Assembly (NCBI GenBank): GCA_958450365.1 | Contig: CAUEEP010000725.1 | Coordinates: 62,001-126,000, forward strand | Origin: Mesorhabditis belari | Taxonomy: Eukaryota; Nematoda; Chromadorea; Rhabditida; Rhabditidae | Direction of reading: 5' to 3' | Length of the DNA: 64,000 nucleotides | In this document: in pieces, positions 34,744 to 46,508 of the stretch | Position numbering within the stretch: the stretch's first letter is position 1 | Layout of the letters: the number at the start of each line of letters is the position of its first letter | Translations under genes and position numbers: made by a program | Notes under the pieces: model-generated | The model's input: only the letters and a program-made list of their open reading frames with translations | Database searches by the model: none | Told to the model about the DNA's origin: nothing

Positions 34744-35792
34744 GCTATCAACTATTGGAGCAAAACGTCAAAACTAGAGCCAAAACTATTTTTAACCACT
34801 AAATATTCATCTTGTAACTTCAATTGACTGGCAGAGGCAAAACAAATTGAAAAAATTATTTTGAGATTTCAACCAATTTTGGCTCATGGTCGAGATTTGG
34901 AAAATAAGATTTTTTAAAAATTTGACTCCACTTTGATCAGAAACGTAATCAGCAGGTTCAATCATGCCAGAAGAAGTGTTTTAGGTTTCAAAATATTAGG
35001 TTGATGCATAAGTGTTTTTGTTCCTTTTCGTCTGCCGTTTCAAGCCAACAAATGCACCAATTAAACTACGGTTGATTTCATTAGAAAAACCAATTATTTT
35101 TCTGCAAAATAACATTAATACAGTGTGATGAGAGGGATGCACATAGGGAAGAGGCTTAAAAATGGTATTTTAAAACATAATAGGTTGATGCATAAGTCTT
35201 TTCGTTTTTTTCGTACTTCTGTTAAAAAGTAACAAATTCACCAATTAATCTATAGTTTGCTCTATAAAAAAAGTGTTTTTTTGTTCAATTTGCATCTTTT
35301 TAAATGAATTTCGGTTCACTTTCAAGCAAATTCGAGAGTGAAAAACGCCTTTTTCGTAAAAATCTATAAAAAACTCTACGGAAAAATTGGCTGAATGAAT
35401 TTCTCTGAAATTTTGATTGACTGATTACGTTTCTGATCAAAGTGGAGTCAAATTTTTAAAAAATCTTATTTTCCAAATCTCGACCATGCGACATGAGCCA
35501 AAATTGGTTGAAATCTCAAAATAATTTTTTCAATTTGTTTTGCCTCTGCCAGTCAATTGAAGTTAGAAGATGAATATTTAGTGGTTAAAAATAGTTTTGG
35601 CTCTAGTTTTGACGTTTTGCTCCAATAGTTGATAGCTAAGGCTCCACATAGTGAATTACACTAAAGAAGCGCGCACTTTGGAACCCGAAACTCGACTTAA
35701 AACGCATTTCCTGAAGCTCTCGTTGTGTTTTTCGGAATCTACGCATAAAATTACCTTAGAAAAAGTGATTTTGAAGAAAAAATAGTGCCCCC
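34586..35792. repeat. 1.2-kb palindrome
   Basis: Left arm 34,586-34,952 and right arm 35,421-35,792 are inverted copies (for example AGATTCCGAAAAACACAACG and its complement) with few mismatches, including the gene fragment in the previous entry. The central ~470 bases hold two mariner-type ends, TAGGTTGATGCATAAGT, near 35,000 and 35,180. Confidence 0.9.
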
Positions 35793-35879
35793 TCCCGCGC
35801 AACTAGGCTAGTACCAAGTTTTTTGTGTAGAGTTATTAAAGTTCCTGCAATTTAATCTTATCAAACTTTTTTTGTTTAG

Positions 35880-36000
35880 AGGCGAGCACGACGATTTGCT
35901 CGTGTATTGCTTAAAATATTGTCATTAAAGTGTCAAAGGTTGTATCATTTTTTCATGACATGATTGTTTCTCTTAGAACTCAAGAGATTCCAGTCTTTTG
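35880..36000 (+). pseudogene. A fragment with internal deletion
   Basis: The start of exon 3 of gene A (AGGCGAGCACGACGA) is fused to sequence from the last intron and last exon (AACTCAAGAGATTCCAG). Everything between is deleted. Confidence 0.7.
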
Positions 36001-36214
36001 ACACTCTGCACTTGACACTTGACACTCTTGATTCTTGCAAATTTTCCTAGTTTGCATTTGAAATTGATTTGATTTGATCAAAATGCTAATTTACGGGGGA
36101 AAGTTCCGGAAAGACCCGCAATTAGGTGGTTTTATTTTGATATTTGATATTACGCGTTGAATGTACGGAAAAGATCCACATGGACCGCTTTTTCTTTCCA
36201 AAATTAAGGCGTTC

Positions 36215-36540
36215 TCTGTGCGAGTGCCCAATCGCGTCCTTTTTGCCACAGGGCACTAGAGGGGGTCAATAAAAGGAAGGTCTTCCCTGAAGGCCACGTT
36301 GGTCCGGAGCTAGAGGGTTAACATAACTGTATACAATTTGGCTGCATGCGGCGATCAACCTTGGAGGACAACTTTGGACGAGGAACCTTCGAGCATTGCT
36401 CACCCACAAAAATTCAACTCCTCTAGCAACACTTGACCACAAAGTTTTTTGTCTTGAGGTGGATTGACAGATAGGTAGAGTGTAAATTTTAGAACCAATT
36501 TGATCATTTTTGGACAAACAGTCACTAATTTTTATGGAAA
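36215..36540 (+). repeat. CTAGAGGG dispersed repeat, copy e
   Basis: Long-core version, sharing CGGCGATCAACCTTGG and CATTGCTCACCCACAAA with copy c. Confidence 0.85.
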
Positions 36541-36657
36541 AATACTAATGTAGCGAGAAAGTTATCAAAGAAAAAAAAGGTAATTTTAAAATTTCAAAGA
36601 ACATGTAAAAATCTTGATTTATATAATAGTTGTAACAAAAACATTTAACAATTACAG

Positions 36658-36757
36658 AGCCACCGCAAGCCTCGATGCGATCGACGAGTTCTTCATGCCG
36701 CTCGTCGCCAGCTGTGCGATTGCGTCCCGACTAGCGCACGTCTTTGTCATGATCTAG
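36658..36757 (+). pseudogene. Conserved exon-like fragment, unit copy 3
   Basis: Third copy of the 100-base fragment ending in TAG seen at 9401 and 17,797, again after ATTACAG. Confidence 0.4.
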
Positions 36758-36884
36758 AAACTAACTTTTTTAACGAAAAATTAATGGACATTAATAAAAA
36801 GCATATTGAAACACAAAAAAAAGTGAGTAGTAATGCTTTAAAACCTTAAAACATTAAAACGATTGACCTTAAAACGTTTTCTGT

Positions 36885-37130
36885 GCTCGCACACAATCGC
36901 GCTCTTTCTAGCACACGGCACTAGTGGGGGTCAATAAAAGGAAGGTCTTCCCGAAAGGGAACGTTGGTCCGGAGCTAGAGGGTTACCGAGAAAACTGGAC
37001 TCCATCAGGGGATCCAACCTTGTCGGACAAGCACCCTCTAGCAACACTTGACCACAAATTTTTTTTGTCTTGTGGTGGATTGACAGATACAGGTAGGGTG
37101 CAAGTTTTAGAACCAATTTGATCGTTTTTG
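36885..37130 (+). repeat. CTAGAGGG dispersed repeat, copy f
   Basis: Core CGAGAAAACTGGACTCCATC is close to that of copy a. Confidence 0.85.
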
Positions 37131-37797
37131 GACAAACATTGACTAATTTTTATGGTCAAAAATACTAATTATGTGGCGATAAAGCTATCAAAGAGAAAAA
37201 AGGTAATATGGAAAAAAATGATGCCGCCCTCCGCCTCCCGCGCAACAACATCACATCACATAGCGCATAAGACCTCCCCCCGAGATGACAACAAGTTTTA
37301 CCTGTGCCGTCTCATTGTCATTGTCATTGTCTTTTTCTAGTAAAAGTTGTACCATTTCATCCAATATGGCTGAAAATTATGTGCGTCAAAGAAAACGCCA
37401 TAATTTAATTTTCTTTCAAAGAACATGTAAAAATTATATATTGTTGAAAACTATACCAGATACTGCGCGCACGTAATTTTCAGCCACTCCGTACATCAAT
37501 TCAACCATCTTCACAGTCGACGAAGCAAATGGACGACACTGTCATCAAAATCAAGCAAATTTGAAAAGAGGCTTTTGAAATCTAATCAGATTTTTCTTGA
37601 TTTCTTAAAAGCATTCAAAAGTATTGTTACTGATTGTTGACTAGTGTTGCAAAGTTTGCAATTACTGATCTCATTTGCCTCATTTCACATATAGCGCAGT
37701 CGAATCTATTTGGTAAGTGATTTGCAACATTTCATTTAGTTTCAAAAATACGGGACTGAGCTGCAAACAGTTCTCTTCATCACATTTTGCTTAACAG

Positions 37798-37981
37798 GTT
37801 TCACTTTCAAAGAGATTTCCAAAAATTATTAAAAAAAACAGTTGAAGAACAAAAGAACAATCCTAATATTGGTTTAAATGCGCAGAAATTTTTGATGCAC
37901 TACACGGAAATGAATATTCGGTGTTTGTTTATGTTGCTCCATAGCCAGGGTCCAAAACTTTCAAATGTTACTTTCGTTGAG
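37798..37981 (+). CDS. Exon-like frame of unknown function
   Basis: After a TTAACAG acceptor a frame reads RFHFQRDFQKLLKKTVEEQK, then LNAQKFLMHYTEMNIRCLFM and ends VTFVE at a possible GTTGG donor. Composition looks coding, with an amphipathic start and a hydrophobic end. A tiny possible upstream exon ends at GTAAGT near 37,706. No copy is seen elsewhere in the window and I do not recognise the family. Confidence 0.35.
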
Positions 37982-38254
37982 GTTGGATTGTTTGTTTGAA
38001 AAATTGTTTTCATTTGGTTGAATTAGCTAAAATATTTAACCGGTAACTATTTTCAAGAAAAGTGTTTCTGTTCTAGTTTTTACAAATATTTTCTACAATT
38101 TTAATGAAATGCAAGCCAACCATATTTTGATCTTACTTTTTGTCAATCATTCAATTCAATTTTTCCAATTTGCATCTGAAATTGATCAAAATGCTAAAGG
38201 CAAAAAAGATCCACATGTACCGCTTTTCTTCTTCTTTCCTCGGCGTTTTCTTTG

Positions 38255-38500
38255 CGCTTACACAATCGCGCACTTTTTGGCACAGGGCACTAGAGGGGGT
38301 CAATAAAAGGAAGGTCTTTCCCAAACAGTACGTTTGTCCGGAGCTAGAGGGTTACCCATACAATTCGCCGCATGGTGCGATCAACCTTGGTCAAACAACG
38401 CTGGGAAATGGACAAATGGAAATGGAGCGCTGCTCTTTCAGCTCCTCTAGCAACACTTGAGCACAAATTTTTTGTCTTACGGTGGATTGACTCTAAAGGG
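38255..38500 (+). repeat. CTAGAGGG dispersed repeat, copy g
   Basis: Longest core in forward orientation. It corresponds to copy d at the left edge of the segmental duplication. Confidence 0.8.
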
Positions 38501-39093
38501 TGGTCACTCAAAAAAATGACCAAGTCACTTCAACTGAAGAAACCTGAAGCCCACTCTGATTTTTGTTGTAGAAAACGTGGAAAAAGAAGGTCTCCGCCAT
38601 GAAAGATTGGAATAATCAAATTCGAATAGTGAAATGTAAATGTACACAGTTAAAAAGCTGGGCAAAGGATTTAAATGTGGCCTCTATTGTACATGAACCT
38701 CAATTACTTCAAGAGTATTGTTGAGACGGCCACCTTAGAAGTTTCGATTGAAATTTCGAGTATTTTACGCAAAACAATAAAAATTCTAAATTTTTCAATT
38801 TGCATTGGTTGGCGCGTCGGGCTTTTCGAATTTTCCCTTCCTTTTCATTCTTTTTCTTCTTGCATTTTCATTTGATTCTATCTACATTCGTAAGTTTTTT
38901 TCGAAATATAATTTTTGTTTTCTTTGCTTACCTGATTGTTGACGAATAATTTTGGTTCCTGAACTGCAACCCTTTTCATTTAAACAACTTCTGCACAACT
39001 TTAATCGAATTTATGCAACTCAGGGCCTTCAACAAATCCAGAATGTTATTCTTTTGTTTAAATTTTTGATTTCAGAGCACAGAAAGAGAACAT

Positions 39094-40326
39094 ATGCCAG
39101 AGTTCGTCAAACTTCAAGCGGGGAAACAGGCAGGCGGCAGTGTAGATATGTGAGTTTTTCTTGGTTTTTGTACATTAAAAGATCAGATTTTTAAGGCTTA
39201 AATCTATCTTTTTAGCCTCTTCTATTTGACGCTGAGCCTCGGGGTGGCCGCCATGATAAACATCGGCTTTGTGATCGTCGAACAGGTGAAGCTTTGTGAT
39301 TTAAAAGATTGCTTGAGCCGTTAAAACTTAGCGTGGACTTTCTATTGTCAGTTTTAAAATGGTGAAATGTCTTTAGAGTGATTAAAATTCTTGCAATTTA
39401 ATGTTATTAAACTTTTTTGTTCAGAGGCGAGCACGGAGACGTGAATGGATGGATCGGGCCGAGAAGGAGCACAAGCAGGGGTGTGAAGAAGAGGTGCGAC
39501 TATTTTGATTCTAGGCTTGAGGTTGAGAACTCGTTTTTCTTTTTTTATCTTTAGCAAATCCAACAATGGTATCTCGAAGAGGTCTACAAGGAGATAGCGC
39601 GCAAAAATCAACAGAAACTCCGCGTGAAACAGAACAAACAACTTGAGTGAGTGATGGAATTATGAATCTATTGTTTTGTTGTTACAGTGCCATCAAGAAC
39701 CCATTGCTTGCCCTCCATAACCTCAAGGCTCTCAATCTGGTATGGATTTGCTTATATAGTTAATTTAATTCATTCTTTGCTTTCTAGGGAGGTAAACGCG
39801 AGCCTGAGAATAACACAAATACAAAGGACGAGAAGATGACGAAGATAAGCCAAACGCACGCCGCAAGATCGAGTAAATCCTATGCTATAAATCAAGCATT
39901 GTCTTCAAACAACAACTTCATTTCTCTGCTTTAGAAGATGAGCCGACGCAACCGAGCAACAAGACGCACACGAAGAAGAGCACGGTGACGAAAGGAAGTG
40001 GTGCACGTGAGTGGTTTAAATTTTAACTGTAAATTTAAATAGGCTTCATGCAATCACATTGATTTTGTTAATGTTTTAACTCTAGCTCGCTTAGAGAAGA
40101 CGGCCTCTATGCAATCTGTGCTTTCATCGATCCGCACCGCGCCGACGATGACGGTTGAGGTGTGAATTTTTCATCTTAAACTAGAGTCAGAGATTATACA
40201 ATAACTTTGGTGTATTGCTTAGAACGTTGTCATGAAAGTGTCAAGCGTTGTGTCATTTTTAAAGCTCATGACATTACTGTTCCTTTTAGAACTCAAGAGA
40301 TGTCAGAGGCGAGCAACAATGACTAG
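39094..40326 (+). CDS. A4: membrane-anchored coiled-coil protein, intact copy
   Basis: Nine exons join in phase to 202 residues: 39094-39149, 39216-39285, 39425-39493, 39555-39646, 39688-39739, 39788-39872, 39935-40006, 40086-40161, 40290-40326. Residues 1-18 are polar, 19-40 form one membrane helix (ILFYLTLSLGVAAMINIGFV), 43-65 are strongly charged (RRREWMDRAEKEHKQG), 66-97 are a coiled coil, and the tail is low-complexity and Lys/Ser/Thr-rich. The first 40 residues follow the COX7A pattern (Lys-Leu-Gln-x-Gly before D-I-L-F/Y and one helix), which would place it in the inner mitochondrial membrane, but the ~160-residue tail is foreign to that family. The resemblance is from memory and weak. 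Gene C lies 1.1 kb downstream on the same strand, as in every copy. Confidence 0.7.
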
Positions 40327-40724
40327 ATTCAACCAAACTAAACGAAATGCGAAAATTAAAATTTTGTCCGCTTCTGAATAAATGCTTTAATCGCTTTTAC
40401 TTGTTTGCATAAAATTGAAAGATTTTTGCATCAGTTTGATAGGATTTTTTGACATTAACTAAACATTAACTTCGACTAAACAATTTAAAGTTGAAAATTT
40501 CCCCTTTAAGACTCAGCTTTTCAAATAGTTCTTCCAGTGGAACATCTCAGCACTGTCATAGTGCTCGATTGGGAAATTTCATGACAACGGCTTTTTCTCT
40601 CTTCCTTATGATTCAAAAAACCTTTACGCAAGAAAAATTTTATTGATTTCTCAAATAGTCTTTTCCAGAATTGATCACAGTTGCTCATTTTTGGCAGCAG
40701 AAACAACAGAAGCTATTCAGTTTT

Positions 40725-40746
40725 TGTTTAATTACCCAAATTTGAG
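40725..40746 (+). other. SL1-like 22-mer upstream of C4
   Basis: 20 of 22 matches to SL1, followed by GT, 690 bases before the C4 start. The same DNA also lies in a 105-codon frame (40,643-40,957) reading FLFNYPNLRFSLSISQEYIE, so it may simply be decayed coding sequence. Confidence 0.4.
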
Positions 40747-41413
40747 GTTTTCATTAAGCATATCTCAAGAGTATATCGAGGAATTCCGTTTTTTCGTCTT
40801 CCCGAATTCACAAATCTTTTATCATCATTTTAAACTGTCCACTGCTCAATGGAGCCTACAAAGTTCAAAGTTTCGAGCTGATGAAATCACCACAGATCAA
40901 CTCGTACCCTTTATCGACGATTTTGTCCATCAGCTGAGAGTACTTATAGCCAAAAACTAAGTTGTTCATAATAGTGCTAGAAAAAAGTGGTAGGGAGAGT
41001 CGAAAAGTTGCAAATCTAAAACATAAATCGAGCAGAGAATTTCAAAGTAACAATGTGTATGGAGAAACATTAACTGTTTTAACATTTAAAAACAGTCAAT
41101 TCTTTCAGTGGCACACCTCAGCACTGTCATAGTGCTCGATTGCGAGATTGTCTTAAAATTCTGTTTTTTCGACTACCACTTTCCTTTCTGCTTTCCGCAA
41201 ATCCTTCATTTTCCATTTTTTTTTCATGACAACTGCTCCTTTTCTCTCTTCCTTATCATTCAAAAAACTTTTACGCAAGAAAAATTTTATTGATTTCCCT
41301 TTTGGCTTATCAGAGGAAAAGCAAGGTGAACAGTCACTTTCGAAAATACATTTTTGACTTGTTTATTCAGTTTTATTCAGTAATTGGACAAACTCTTTGG
41401 TTAAATTCTACAA

Positions 41414-43449
41414 ATGGCTCAAGAAGTAAGTGTTTAAAGTTGAAATAAACGTCTAAAATTAAATAAATTCCCTAATGGGTATGATAGAGTAGTGCAAAAT
41501 AGAAACAGCGCCTTTCTCTACCAATATCAAACATTCAGTCCAGTCATTTTGTTTTCTATTTTGCATTAACTATGCCTTATGACATTAAAATATCTAGCAA
41601 TTTCAAAACGAGTTGAATCAATTGATAGCTGGATTTGAGCGTAATTTGATGGATGAGAAAGCAAAGAATGGAAGGCTCGAAAGAGAGATTAGACGAGTGA
41701 ATGATGAAAATGCAACGATGAGACAGCAATTGCAAGTGTTAACGGCGGAGAACAAAGAAAAGGAATTGGTACAGGTGAGGAAAACCAATACATACCTAAG
41801 ATTACCGTAGTTGATCTAATAAATAGTATACCCAGTTTATACTCTCAGGTATTCACTGATGGAGAAAGAAATGTAATTGATGACAATTTCAGGTTCTCGA
41901 GGAAATGCAAAAAGATTGCATTAAAAGGAATGAGAATGCTACAAAAAAACTGAAGGAAATGGAAGAAAAAGTCGACAAAAAAGGAGAAGAGTTAAAAGAG
42001 CAAATGGAAAAAATGGCGTTGATGGAGAAAGAAATGAAATTCATGACGATGGCTGTGTGAGGAAAAGATTGAAGAAAGTACAGTAATATTTAGAGAAGAG
42101 AAAGACCGGGAGATCTTTCGGCTCAATGAAGAGTTGAAGAAACACCAAAAGCCGGCCGGGAAAATGGACAAGAAGGCGTTTAAGGGATTGGTGGAGCTGT
42201 TGGAGGTGAGAAAAGCCCAGGTTTATACAGAGAAACTGTAGCCAGAGATTACTGTATCTCTAGGCACTATAAATACTCCAGTAATGCACTCCTAAAAGCC
42301 ATCTTTTTGAATAACATAATCTTAAACATAATCTAACGATAGCTACAGTACTTCTTAACAGAAAACTGCCGTAATTAAGGCGTCAGTTGATCTAAAAATG
42401 ATCCAAATTTCTCAGCAAAAACTCTCCGGTCAACGCAAGGAGTGCCCATCGTGTGAGCCCGACGGTCCGCCGCCACTTTTAAGTAAACTATGGATCTGCA
42501 CAGAACATTTTGAGGTTTATAACTTGAGAAATGTCTAAATCAAGATTTTCTAGGCAAAACACAAAAAATCGATTACCGAGGTGCCGTTAGATGAGATCCA
42601 GGAAATTGTAAGAAAACTTGGAAAACGTTCTAAAGCAATGTTTAGGTGAATCAGGAAGTGATTTGCGCTGATTGCATCCAACACTCGCACAGGAGATGTC
42701 AAAAGGATATGACGAATCTGCTGGAGTTGAAGGTTAGGGTTACTGTAGGGTTACTGTGGCGTTTTTGACCCAACGTGGATTTTTTTTTGGACACCCTGTA
42801 ATTCTGAGGAGTACGGTAAAGTCTTCCTCAGAAAATATATCTTTAAAGTTACTGCACCGCACCTGGGATACTGTCGGGTATCTTTTGAGATACGGTAGTT
42901 TGGGATACTTCCTTTTTTCGTATCTTAGCTGGCTTTTCTGGCTACTACTTTACTGTCTTCTTGCTTTAATCAACTTTTCAGAAACTCTGCATATGTGAAA
43001 AGATGCGTCAATTCTTGGAAATGATCAAATGGAAAGAGAGAATCGGAGAAAGAGTGCCGAAAACGAGTGCAGAATCGGCTGAAGCGGTGAGAAAGAAATG
43101 CTGAGTTTTTCAAAAACATATCTAGATGGTTTTTGAGTTAATAAAAAAAGTGAATTTCAGAGAATCCGGAAGAAAATTGATGATTTGATGCAAGGAACAC
43201 TGAAAGCTACGGATGTTGATGTAAAAGTGGAACATTTGGTGGAATCGTTGAAGAGATTCGCGCAAGCAACAGCTGATATGGAGACACAAATGGAGGAAAC
43301 GATGAGAAATGTGAGAGAAATGAGTATTCAAGGTTTTTGAGAACAGCTTATTGAGGTTTTAATAATGAAATGAACGAAATACAAAAAAAAAATCAATCAA
43401 TTCAACCTTTCAGATGATCATGATCGAGAATGACGCTCAAACGGTTTAA
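41414..43449 (+). CDS. C4: coiled-coil protein with B-box-like zinc region
   Basis: Ten exons, 331 residues: 41414-41425, 41598-41774, 41893-42056, 42094-42205, 42416-42514, 42554-42607, 42646-42732, 42982-43086, 43161-43310, 43414-43449. Start MAQE. Organisation matches C3: coiled coil to ~155, Cys/His pairs CPSC, CTEH, CADC and HSHRRC across exons 5-7, helical C-terminus (KVEHLVESLKRFAQATADME). Exon 8 reads KLCICEK where C3 has KLYICEK. A second copy of the last exon and 3' untranslated region follows at 44,357 after an insertion. Confidence 0.75.
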
Positions 43450-43673
43450 CACGTGCAATTCTTTTTAAAACCTGTACATATTTCTTTGATTATTTTTTTT
43501 TTGTTGTAATAAAGTTTTATGGATTAGAAATTATTTTTTAATCGCTTTAATACTTAACGGTAACTTTCTTCAAAAACGAATCCACTAATTCATGAAGATT
43601 CTCTTCTATCATTTGGAAGTCTATTTTAAGAAGAAATTCGTGAAGAAGAGAGCCCATTTTTGGTGTATATTTT

Positions 43674-44067
43674 GTATCTGATTTGGATTTTTATCCGATT
43701 TGGATTGAAATCCCATCCGGAGATCTGATTTGGATTGAGACATTATTTCACAGTAGGGTTTTTAATGTTTTTAAAAGGTTTTTAATCATTTTCTAGAAAT
43801 TTTATAGAGGTTTAACTCTGGCAACCTAGAATAGTCCGTTAGCAAAAATACAGAAGCATGTCAAAACGCGTAAATAAACTACTTTTTTGGGCAAAGGTGG
43901 TGCCGTTCTAGGTTGCCAGAGTTAAACCTCTATAAAATTTCTAGAAAATGATTAAAAACCTTTTAAAAACATGACCTGTGAAATAATGTTTCAATCCAAA
44001 TCAGATATCCGATTTGGATTGAAATCCAAATCGGATATCCGCGGTGAGTTCAATCCAAATCGGATAC
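43674..44067. mobile_element. Foldback element downstream of C4
   Basis: Long inverted arms: GTATCTGATTTGGA-type outer ends with repeated CCGATTTGGATTGAAATCC words, and inner arms of about 95 bp (ATTATTTCACAG to AACTCTGGCAACCTAGAA). Confidence 0.8.
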
Positions 44068-44073
44068 AACATA

Positions 44074-44247
44074 CAGTCGAGCCTCTCTATAACGAACCTC
44101 GATATAACGTAAACCTCTCTATAACGTAAGGCGTGACCGGTCCCGGCTGACGTTAAGCTATATAAAACGGTACTCTATATAACGTAAACCTCTATATAAC
44201 GTAAGCTATAGCCGTCCCGTGAGTTACGTTATAGAGAGGTTCGACTG
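44074..44247. mobile_element. Pogo-like MITE
   Basis: 174 bp with ends CAGTCGAGCCTCTCTATAAC and complement, TA on both sides, and internal repeats of CCTCTATATAACGTAA. The terminal sequence is typical of pogo/Tigger-type elements. Confidence 0.85.
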
Positions 44248-44475
44248 TATATACAAAGTAGACAAATCCCTAAATTCAACAAAAGTTATCACGAATTTCG
44301 ATAGACATAAATATTCTGTTTGAACAAGCAAACACTTTGATGACAATTCCTTTCAGATGATCATGATCGAGAATGACGCTCAAACGGTTTAACACGTGCA
44401 ATTCTTTTTAAAACCTGTACATATTTCTTTGATTATTTTTTTTTTGTTGTAATAAAGTTTTATGGATTAGAAATT

Positions 44476-46508
44476 GTTATTTAATCGCTAATTGTCATCT
44501 AAATTAGCTAAATTCGTTTAGATTGAGTTAAATTAGTTTAGATCAAGCTAAATTGGCTTTAGATCCAGCAAAATTAGTTTAGATTTAGCTAAATTAGCTT
44601 CAGCTTCAGTATATATTCTTTATTCAGGGGGCGAATAGCAGCGAATCAGATAATCAGATGCATAGACGCAAATAACATATTGCTACAATACTTTCACAAA
44701 AAAGGAAAGAAAACTAAAAATAGTACAGTAAAACTACATAAGTCTAGTCTCATAATTTGGAATAAGAGAAGAAGGGAAACAACAAGTGAATGCTTTTCTA
44801 GTGAAACGCCATTGGACATTTCCAACTAGGGTGATAAGTTTCTTATTGGAAGATGACCATACGATGGTGGCATACTCGAGCAAAGGCCGGCAAAAGGTTA
44901 GTGCTGAAAAGTGATTTCTCTCTCAAATGAAAGCCGCATTTGAGTTTAGCCTAGAATTCGAATGGATAAATCTCAAGTTTAAAAACAACCTTTCCAGCAC
45001 TTGTTCGTATTTTCCCAAATTTTTACCCGAAAAAACTTATATCACGATTCTATAGCCTAATCTTTCCATATTTTATGAAATTCTTGAAGTTTCTAAGCTT
45101 TATTAATGGCTTGAGCTAACGAAAAAGATATTGAGTAAACTTATATTACGATTCTATAGCCTAATCTTTCCATATTTTATGAAAAGATCACGGTAATGTA
45201 CCGTATTTTAGCAAATTTTTAAACTAAAAGAAGTTATATTCAAATTTTGACTCTAGAATCCTTGTAAAAGTATTAGAAATATTGCAAAATCAAACTAGAA
45301 AATCGATCTGGATTGTCAATCTGGAATGTAGTAACTGGGCAGCTAGCTCGTTTTCAACCTTAAAACTGGAGTCTCTTTGATTGTTTATTATTTCTTGACC
45401 CACTCAGAGAGGCAGTCGGATATCCCATTCTCCTTTCGGATCTGGGATGCGGTCATCAACGGTGGTGTCCAAAAGAACAACCAACCATTCTTCCCGCTCT
45501 CCGTTTGCCCATGTCCCAATCATCGCAAGTGCAGGGCGTTGCATAAATGTAGGCAAAGCGAAATCTAAACTACAGAAATGATCCTGTGAAGTATGATTTC
45601 AACAGCCAACCGGAGGGGAGCTGGGATCTATTATGGCCGTCCGCCAGAAAGCGAGCGATTGTGCGCAGAGAACGCCTAATTGACTGGGGCGAAGAGCTTT
45701 TGGGGGAAAATTTTAGGCTTATAAATCAGTATTTCTGTAAATATTTTTAGCATTATCTATTTTAGCACTATTGTTTAGCATTATCTAATCCTTAAACTTA
45801 TCTAAACGACCCATTTTCCTTACTCACTTTCCCCATCTCTTCACCAAATCATTTCCTCCATCGAAAATTGTGTCTATCACCTCTTTAAAGGTGAATTCTT
45901 TTTTGGTAAACTATTTCAATTTAAATATCGATAGAGAACAACTTGGTGCATCTAATGATACCAAGAACATTTAAATTGAACAGCCCAACACCAAGATATT
46001 TGAGCTCAAAGTTAGATTGCCAATGGCCAATGCAGATGTGACTTGTGAAGCAGAAGCGAAGCGTATCAACTGTCCAACAATCACCCACCGATCCTCTCTC
46101 GATCTCTCGATCGATGCACGTTTGAGTCTTGATTTACACTTAAAATATGGAGTCCGGGTAATTCTCGAATACCCTGTATTATTCGTCTAGCAAAGCATTT
46201 AAAATAGAAATTTATGTTGAAAATTGAATGAAAGAGTTTACTCGTATTGATTGATAAGCACAAAGCAAAATGAATAAGATAAGTGATCAGCTTTTTTCAC
46301 TTTTTCCTTGAGCTTTTCACCAAAAATTGACACCCAAACGATGAGATCGACCGGGGAAAATGGATCCATTGTACTTTTTGATTATCTAAACTGAAGAATT
46401 CACCGACCTAATTCCACCTTCGTTTTCTCGGCCGTTGCTTGGCCGCTTTCTCTGAACTTTTGTCTACAGATAACAATCAATCAGCTTGTAGACAACCTTT
46501 CAGAGCAA
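44476..46508. other. Spacer of copy II with B fragment and orphan frame
   Basis: Counterpart of 23,021-25,184: B-gene fragment at about 44,905-45,005 (-), orphan frame at 45,404-45,562 (+) differing in one residue (RALHK for RVLHK), and the CTTCGTTTTCTCG inverted repeat at 46,408-46,553. Confidence 0.5.

Larger units (their letters stand above)
43545..44475. repeat. Insertion with duplicated terminal exon of C4
   Basis: Block II only. The last exon plus 3' flank of C4 (about 43,407-43,545) recurs at about 44,348-44,490, with the coding part at 44,357-44,392 identical. Between them are two elements listed separately and a unique stretch at 43,550-43,670. Confidence 0.8.
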
